Below, one piece after another: positions 59,467 to 64,000 of a stretch of DNA of 64,000 nucleotides. This DNA comes from Microbacterium sp. RURRCA19A. Its GTDB lineage: Bacteria; Actinomycetota; Actinomycetes; Actinomycetales; Microbacteriaceae. The position numbers were made by a program, and so were the translations under genes. A model generated the notes under the pieces. The model was not told where the DNA came from. It did not search any database and saw only the letters and a program-made list of their open reading frames with translations. Numbering within the stretch: position 1 is the first letter of the stretch; every line of letters begins with the position of its first letter. Where the stretch lies: contig NZ_FTNQ01000001.1 of assembly GCF_900156455.1 (NCBI RefSeq), positions 558,001 to 622,000 of the forward strand, in the 5' to 3' direction.

Positions 59467-60509
59467 CCGTCCTCGCTCCGACTCCGACCGCCCCCGGCGA
59501 CGCCCGTCCGCGTCGCTGGGGGCGGCGCCGGGTCGTGGGCCTCGCGGCCCTGATCGTGGTGCTCGTGGTCGCCGCCGTGCTGTCGGTGACCTTCGGCGCA
59601 CGCGATGTCGCACCGGCGGACGTCTGGGCGGGACTCACCGGTTCCACCGACACCGCGTCGGCCGCGGCCGTCGCCAAACGGGTCCCCCGTACGCTGCTCG
59701 CCATCCTCGTGGGCGGCGCGCTCGCCGTCTCCGGTGCAGTTCTGCAGGGGGCCACGCGCAACCCGCTCGCCGACCCGCAGATCCTCGGCATCAACGGCGG
59801 GGCCGCTCTCGCGATCGTGACCGGAATCGCATTCTTCGGTCTCGGTTCGGCCACTTCCTACGTGTGGGTGGGGATGGCGGGGGCCGGAGCCGCCGCCGTC
59901 CTCGTCTACGCCATCGGCTCCCTCGGCCGCGGCGGCGCGACGCCCCTGCGGCTGGCACTCGCCGGTGCGGTGACCGCGGTCGCCTTCAGTTCGTTGACCA
60001 GTGCCATCCTGCTGCCGAACACCGCCGTGATGAACGTCTTCCGGTTCTGGCAGGTCGGCGGTGTGGGGGGCGCGACCCCCGAGACGATCCTCCAAGTCTT
60101 CCCGTTCCTGCTGGTGGGACTGCTCATCTGCCTCGTGAGCGCCTCCGCGCTGAACACCCTGGCGCTCGGCGACGAGCTCGCCGCCGGGCTCGGCGCCCGC
60201 GTGCGCACCGCCCGCCTGGTCTCCTCCGCCGGCGCGGTGATCCTGTGCGGCGCGGCCACCGCCGTCGCCGGTCCGATCGGCTTCGTCGGCCTCGTCGTGC
60301 CGCACATGATCCGACTCGTCGTCGGCGTGGATCACCGCTGGCTCCTCCCGGTCTCCGCGCTCGGCGGTGCGGCCCTCCTCACCCTGGCCGACGTCATCGG
60401 ACGCGTCGTCGCCCGTCCGGACGAGATCGAGGTCGGCATCGTCACCGCGCTCCTGGGCGCGCCGTTCTTCATCGCCCTGGTGCGTCGGCAGAGGATGCGA
60501 GCCCTGTGA
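59463..60509 (+). CDS. Iron-siderophore ABC transporter permease (FecCD family), first
   Basis: The 348-residue protein has about nine to ten membrane helices with RVPRTLLAILVGGALAVSGAVLQGATRNPLADPQILGIN, the FecCD hallmark, and GPIGFVGLVVPHMIRLVVG. It forms the channel with the second permease. The ATG overlaps a mini-ORF stop, and its own stop overlaps the next permease's GTG (GTGA). Confidence 0.95.
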   Translation: MTVLAPTPTAPGDARPRRWGRRRVVGLAALIVVLVVAAVLSVTFGARDVAPADVWAGLTGSTDTASAAAVAKRVPRTLLAILVGGALAVSGAVLQGATRNPLADPQILGINGGAALAIVTGIAFFGLGSATSYVWVGMAGAGAAAVLVYAIGSLGRGGATPLRLALAGAVTAVAFSSLTSAILLPNTAVMNVFRFWQVGGVGGATPETILQVFPFLLVGLLICLVSASALNTLALGDELAAGLGARVRTARLVSSAGAVILCGAATAVAGPIGFVGLVVPHMIRLVVGVDHRWLLPVSALGGAALLTLADVIGRVVARPDEIEVGIVTALLGAPFFIALVRRQRMRAL

Positions 60510-61564
60510 GCGCGATCCTGACCCCCGCCGCCCCCTCGGCCCTGGCATCCGTCTCCTCCGGTCGGCGGCGCCGCCGCCGGCGCTGGGCGCTGGTCACCGG
60601 CATCCTGGCGGTGCTCGTCGTCGCCGCATTCGCGCTGTCGCTGATGCTCGGCCAGACCTTCTACTCCCCCGCCGAGGTGTGGGGCGTCCTCACCGGTCAG
60701 CGCGTCCCGGGCGCGTCCTTCACGGTGGGCGAGCTGCGGCTGCCCCGTGCCACGACCGCACTGTTCACGGGACTCTGCTTCGGGATGGGTGGCGTCGTGT
60801 TCCAGACGATGCTGCGCAACGCCCTCGCGAGCCCGGACGTCATCGGGATCAACACCGGCGCGAGCGCCGCCGCCGTCATCGGCATCGTGGTGCTCGGTCT
60901 CGGCGAGACCACGGTGTCGTTCCTGGCGATGGCCGCGGCCCTCGCCGCCGCCCTCGCGATCTACCTGCTCGCCTACCGCAACGGCGGGTCCGGGGCGCGG
61001 CTCATCCTCGTCGGCATCGGCGTCGCCGCGATGTGCCAGGCGGTGGTGTCCTACGTGATCGCCCGCGCCGCCGAATACGACCTCCCCGCCGCGATGCGCT
61101 GGATCACCGGCAACCTCAACGACGCCACCTGGGCCCGCGCGCTGCCCGTCGTCGGCGCGGTGCTCGTGCTGGGGCCCGTGCTGCTGGTCCTGGCCCGGCG
61201 ACTCGAGATCCTGCGGATGGGCGACGACACCGCCGCCGCCCTCGGCCTTCCCGTCGAGCGCAGCCGGCTGCTGCTCATCGTCGCCGCGGTGGGTCTGCTG
61301 GCGTTCGGAACCGCGGCGGCGGGCCCGATCGCGTTCGTGTCGTTCCTGGCCGGACCGATCGCCGTCCGGGTCCTCGGGCCCGTGGGCTCGCCCGTCCTCC
61401 CCGCCGGCCTCGTCGGCGCCCTCCTCGTCCTCGTGGCCGACTACTGCGCGCAGTATGCGTTCGGTACGCGACTTCCGGTCGGCGTCATCACCGGCGTGCT
61501 CGGGGCGCCCTACCTCATCCACCTGCTCGTGCGCAGCAGTCGCTCCGGGGGGACCGCGCTATGA
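60506..61564 (+). CDS. Iron-siderophore ABC transporter permease (FecCD family), second
   Basis: The 352-residue protein has a basic N-terminus (GRRRRRRRWAL) and nine to ten membrane helices with LRLPRATTALFTGLCFGMGGVVFQTMLRNALASPDVIGIN and GPIAFVSFLAGPIAVRVLG. It pairs with the first permease. GTG at 60506 overlaps the preceding stop, so the two are coupled. Its stop overlaps the ATG of a 17-codon ORF. Confidence 0.95.
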   Translation: MSAILTPAAPSALASVSSGRRRRRRRWALVTGILAVLVVAAFALSLMLGQTFYSPAEVWGVLTGQRVPGASFTVGELRLPRATTALFTGLCFGMGGVVFQTMLRNALASPDVIGINTGASAAAVIGIVVLGLGETTVSFLAMAAALAAALAIYLLAYRNGGSGARLILVGIGVAAMCQAVVSYVIARAAEYDLPAAMRWITGNLNDATWARALPVVGAVLVLGPVLLVLARRLEILRMGDDTAAALGLPVERSRLLLIVAAVGLLAFGTAAAGPIAFVSFLAGPIAVRVLGPVGSPVLPAGLVGALLVLVADYCAQYAFGTRLPVGVITGVLGAPYLIHLLVRSSRSGGTAL

Positions 61565-61614
61565 CGACGCCCCCTCCCCGCACCCGCCCCGACGGAGAAG
61601 GACCCCGACGATGA
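61561..61614 (+). CDS. Putative mini-ORF (17 aa) between permease and ATPase genes
   Basis: ATG overlaps the permease TGA (ATGA). The frame reads MTTPPPRTRPDGEGPRR and its TGA overlaps the ATPase ATG (ATGA). It begins MTT like the ATPase (MTTERT), with ATGACGACG against ATGACCACC. This again looks like a copied initiation region in another frame, as in the bkd operon. No peptide function can be inferred. Confidence 0.35.
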   Translation: MTTPPPRTRPDGEGPRR

Positions 61615-62435
61615 CCACCGAACGCACTCTCCACGCCGAGGGCGTCACCCTCGGCTACGGCGACCGCACCATCGTCGACGCGCTCGACCTCCGCCTGCCC
61701 CCGGGGCGGGTGACCGCGATCGTCGGCGCGAACGCCTGCGGCAAGTCGACGCTGCTGAAGGCGATGGCGCGGCTGCTCGCCCCGACGAGCGGTCACGTGC
61801 TCCTGGACGGCAAGGCCATCCACCGGATGCCGACGAAACAGGTCGCGCGCGTGCTGGGGCTCCTCCCCCAGTCACCGGTCGCGCCGGACGGCATCGCGGT
61901 GTCCGACCTCGTCAGCCGGGGACGGCATCCGCACCAGGGCGCCCTCGCCCGCTGGACGCGCGCCGACGACGCGGCCGTCGCGCGGGCGCTGGAGGCCACC
62001 GACACCGCGCACCTGGCCGACCGGCACGTCGACGAGCTCAGCGGTGGACAGCGCCAGCGCGTGTGGATCGCGATGGCACTCGCCCAGGAGACCGACGTCC
62101 TCCTGCTGGACGAGCCCACGACGTTCCTCGACATCAGCCACCAGATCGACGTGCTCGACCTGCTGACCGACCTGAACCGCGAACGCGGGACCACGGTCGC
62201 GATGGTGCTGCACGATCTCAACCTCGCCGCACGGTACGCCGACCACCTCGTCGCGATGGCCGGGGGCCGGGTGATCGCCGCCGGAGACCCCGGCGAGGTC
62301 ATCACGGAGCAGACGGTGCGGGACGTGTTCGGACTGGACAGCCGCGTGGTCCCCGACCCGCTCACCGGCCGCCCCATGGTCATCCCGATCGGCCGCCATC
62401 ACACGGTCGTCGAGCCGGAGCAGGCCCGGGCCTGA
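61611..62435 (+). CDS. Iron-siderophore ABC transporter ATP-binding protein
   Basis: The 274-residue product has Walker A GANACGKSTLLKA, Q-loop LLPQSP, signature ELSGGQRQRVWIAMALAQ, Walker B LLLDEPTTFLD and switch His in VLHDLNLAARYAD, matching FecE/FepC-type ATPases. Walker A has ANACGKST with Cys in place of the more usual Gly, as is seen in this subfamily. ATG overlaps the mini-ORF stop. A hairpin terminator follows. Confidence 0.95.
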   Translation: MTTERTLHAEGVTLGYGDRTIVDALDLRLPPGRVTAIVGANACGKSTLLKAMARLLAPTSGHVLLDGKAIHRMPTKQVARVLGLLPQSPVAPDGIAVSDLVSRGRHPHQGALARWTRADDAAVARALEATDTAHLADRHVDELSGGQRQRVWIAMALAQETDVLLLDEPTTFLDISHQIDVLDLLTDLNRERGTTVAMVLHDLNLAARYADHLVAMAGGRVIAAGDPGEVITEQTVRDVFGLDSRVVPDPLTGRPMVIPIGRHHTVVEPEQARA

Positions 62436-62451
62436 GGACCGGCCGGGCGAC

Positions 62452-62477
62452 GCCCGACGCCCGAACGGGCGTCGGGC
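62452..62477. terminator. Terminator of the siderophore operon
   Basis: GCCCGACGCCCG (62452-62463) and CGGGCGTCGGGC (62466-62477) are exact complements and form an 11-bp stem with a GAAC loop, 17 bp after the ATPase stop and just before the convergent reductase stop. Confidence 0.85.
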
Positions 62478-62483
62478 TGACCC

Positions 62484-63413
62484 TCACTCGGTGCGCTCGA
62501 CCTGTCCGGCGCGCCAGTAGCCCATGAACGCCACGCGCTTGCGGTCGACACCGGAGCCCTGGACGAGGAGTCGTCGCAGCACCTTCACGGTCTGCGACTC
62601 CCCCGCGATCCAGGCGTAGAACTCGCCCTCGGCGTCGGCGGGGCTGTCCCACAGCAGCTCCACGTCGACGTCGATGTCGTCCAGCTCCTGCGGGCGCGGC
62701 GCGGCCGCGCGGGCGAGCACGTCTCCGGATGCCGCAGCCCAGGCCTCGACCGCCTCGATGAGGGCCTCCCCGTGCGGGCGGTCGTCCCGTGCGAGCCACT
62801 CCACGCGCGCGGAGCCGGCTGCCAGGGGAAGGGCGTCGTCGACGGTCGGGACCTCGATGAACGCGTCGACGACGAACCCGGGGCCGAGCCCCTCGAGGAT
62901 CGCGCAGATCGCCGGAGCGGCGGTCTCATCCCCGGCGAGGAGCAGGCGCTGAGCGGTGCCGGGGTGGAAGTCGATGCCCTGCGCGGACTCGGCGCTGCGG
63001 GCGTCGGGCCCGACCACGAGGATCCGGTCTCCGGTCGTCGCGGCTTCGGCCCACGCTCCGGCGGGGCCGGCGTCGTGGTGCAGGACGAAGTCGATGTCGA
63101 GCTCGAGGGCCTCGGAGTCGATCCGGCGCACGGTGTAGGTGCGGAACGGCATCCGTTCCTCGTCGGGGAGGTCGCGCCACCGCGTGTACCACTCACCGTT
63201 GTCGATGGCGACGGGGTCGGTCTGGCCGATGTCGCACAGGGTGCCGTCCGGTCCGGGCAGCACGAGCTTCACGCGCTGATCGCGACGATCGGTACCGAAG
63301 ACCTCGAAGTCGGGCGACGTGAAGGTGATGCGCGCGAAGTGCGGAGACAGTCGACGGGCCTCCTTCACCACGGCGACGTACGGGCGGTAGGCGGGACGCG
63401 TGGCTGTCTTCAC
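62484..63413 (-). CDS. Siderophore-interacting protein (ferric-siderophore reductase)
   Basis: The 309-residue product has the N-terminal FAD-binding region (RITFTSPDF, MPFRTYTVRR about 95) and a SIP C-terminal NADPH-like domain (FVLHHDAGPAGAWAEAATTGDRILVVGPD; LLLAGDETAAPAI; GEFYAWIAGESQTVKVLRRLL). It reduces ferric siderophore to free the iron in the cytoplasm. GTG at 63413 lies six bases after TATCCT, which falls inside an iron box, so iron control and leaderless start coincide. Confidence 0.95.
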   Translation of the reverse strand: MKTATRPAYRPYVAVVKEARRLSPHFARITFTSPDFEVFGTDRRDQRVKLVLPGPDGTLCDIGQTDPVAIDNGEWYTRWRDLPDEERMPFRTYTVRRIDSEALELDIDFVLHHDAGPAGAWAEAATTGDRILVVGPDARSAESAQGIDFHPGTAQRLLLAGDETAAPAICAILEGLGPGFVVDAFIEVPTVDDALPLAAGSARVEWLARDDRPHGEALIEAVEAWAAASGDVLARAAAPRPQELDDIDVDVELLWDSPADAEGEFYAWIAGESQTVKVLRRLLVQGSGVDRKRVAFMGYWRAGQVERTE

Positions 63414-63417
63414 GGGA

Positions 63418-63436
63418 TAAGGATATCCTTACCTAT
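63418..63436. promoter_or_regulatory. DtxR/IdeR-type iron box of the reductase gene
   Basis: TAAGGATATCCTTACCTAT (plus strand) matches the 19-bp iron-box pattern and contains the perfect dyad AAGGATATCCTT. It covers the TATCCT -10 of the minus-strand gene and starts only 5 bp from its GTG. Bound repressor would block RNA polymerase directly. Confidence 0.8.
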
Positions 63437-63479
63437 CCTCGGATGCCACGCGGAGACGTCGCGAAAGGTCGCCGCCGAA

Positions 63480-64000
63480 CTACCCGACGAGCGCGCCGAT
63501 CCGCGCGATCGCCTCGCGCAGAACCTCCGGAGCACAGCCCACGTTGATGCGCACGTGCCCCACACCCTCCGCACCGAACAGCGGGCCGTGATGCAGCGCG
63601 ACCTTCGCCTCGCGCCGTACGAACGGCGCCGGGTTGTCGCCCCAGCCGTAAGCGGAGACATCGACCCACGCGAGGAACCCCGCCTCGGGCACACGGTACC
63701 GCGCGAGCGGAAGGTGCTCGGCGAGCAGGTCGGCGAGCAGCCGACGGTTGTCGTCCAGCGCCACGAGGAGCTGTGCGAGCCACGCATCGCTCTCCGGGGC
63801 GAACGCGGCGCGGTTGGCGATGACCCCGAACAGCCCCGCCCGCCACTCGACCTCCCACGGCAGCGCCCGCACGACGGCAGCGGTCTCATCCGACCCCGTC
63901 ACGATGACCGCGCACTTGAGACCGGCGAGGTTGTAGGTCTTGCTCGCGCTCGTCACGGTGTACCCGACGGCCGCCGCTTCGGGGGCGGCGTCCAGGAAGG
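63480..64000 (-). CDS. PLP-dependent aminotransferase, MalY/PatB type (5' end outside window)
   Basis: The frame is open to the right edge of the window, so only the C-terminal 173 residues are seen. SASKTYNLAGLKCAVIV carries the PLP-binding Lys. YRVPEAGFLAWVDVSAYGWGDNPAPFV and GVGHVRINVGCAPEVLREAI match the end of class I/II aminotransferases related to MalY and PatB cystathionine beta-lyases. It would act on cystathionine or other amino acids. The TAG-type end at 63480 is 66 bp from the reductase gene, transcribed in the same direction. Confidence 0.9.
   Translation of the reverse strand, partial: FLDAAPEAAAVGYTVTSASKTYNLAGLKCAVIVTGSDETAAVVRALPWEVEWRAGLFGVIANRAAFAPESDAWLAQLLVALDDNRRLLADLLAEHLPLARYRVPEAGFLAWVDVSAYGWGDNPAPFVRREAKVALHHGPLFGAEGVGHVRINVGCAPEVLREAIARIGALVG

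Noticed and set aside
1-64000. CRISPR array, insertion sequence, prophage or toxin-antitoxin locus
   Set aside because: No regularly spaced repeats with unique spacers, no transposase or integrase motif, and no phage structural gene seen on either strand.

Overview
The window is chromosomal DNA of a very high-GC actinobacterium, most likely Microbacterium or a close Microbacteriaceae relative. Evidence: GC-saturated third codon positions, many GTG starts, actinobacterial markers (RbpA, PafB/PafC, TatA/TatC next to a HelY-like helicase, DUF3099, actinobacterial-type GlgA/GlgC), DUF222-HNH protein, DtxR/IdeR-type iron boxes and TANNNT -10 elements. I see no insertion sequence, prophage, CRISPR array, plasmid gene or replication origin. 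It reads as core chromosome with accessory genes scattered singly.

Layout. 1-3.4 kb: end of an SDR gene, a DUF6578 protein, a small unknown, two tandem GAF-ANTAR regulators and a small unknown. 3.7-8.1 kb: a universal stress protein coupled to a TPC-type metal P-type ATPase, an AEC transporter and an HdeD-like membrane protein. 8.1-13.8 kb: S9 peptidase with SDR (minus), then NfeD, SPFH and GDPD proteins and RbpA (plus). 13.8-23.7 kb, all minus: lnt, HelY-like helicase, tatC, tatA, pafC, pafB, a lipoprotein FKBP, trmI and a HAD phosphatase. 23.8-28.5 kb: PAC2 protein, uppP, M20 peptidase, tRNA-Leu(GAG), a 2-oxoglutarate/Fe(II) oxygenase. 28.5-35.4 kb: VIT1-like transporter, DEAD/DEAH helicase, SGNH hydrolase, TrmH-type methyltransferase, sirtuin, histidine phosphatase. 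35.4-41.6 kb: a branched-chain keto-acid dehydrogenase operon (E1alpha, E1beta, E2, acyl-CoA dehydrogenase, MaoC) divergent from an Lrp/AsnC regulator. 41.7-47.8 kb: EamA transporter divergent from a CGNR regulator, hydrolase, exonuclease, HNH protein, nitrilase, L31 type B. 48-58 kb: ABC ATPase, glgA/glgC, luxS, serB, hydrolase, fabG, DUF4190, DUF3099, SURF1, ABC-F. 58.3-64 kb: an iron-siderophore ABC operon and a siderophore-interacting reductase, each behind an iron box, then a truncated aminotransferase.

How the genes connect. Lnt, the two lipoproteins and the Tat genes concern envelope export and lipid modification. PafB/PafC are known DNA-damage activators. The bkd operon with acyl-CoA dehydrogenase and MaoC fits valine, leucine and isoleucine breakdown under Lrp control. 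The siderophore operon and reductase form one iron-limitation regulon.

What stands out is gene-expression architecture more than any single protein. About twenty genes start exactly 6-7 nt after a TANNNT -10 element, which predicts leaderless mRNAs. Six mini-ORFs (9-34 codons) sit between or before genes and end in a 4-nt overlap with the next start codon; four of them also begin by overlapping the previous stop. Several genes carry a short tandem copy of their own 3' end (tRNA-Leu, sirtuin, glgA, the oxygenase). Two 65-bp palindromes of one family lie 3.4 kb apart. A palindromic operator is duplicated across the start codon of the CGNR regulator. The 7-mer GGATGCC/GGCATCC is strongly over-represented.
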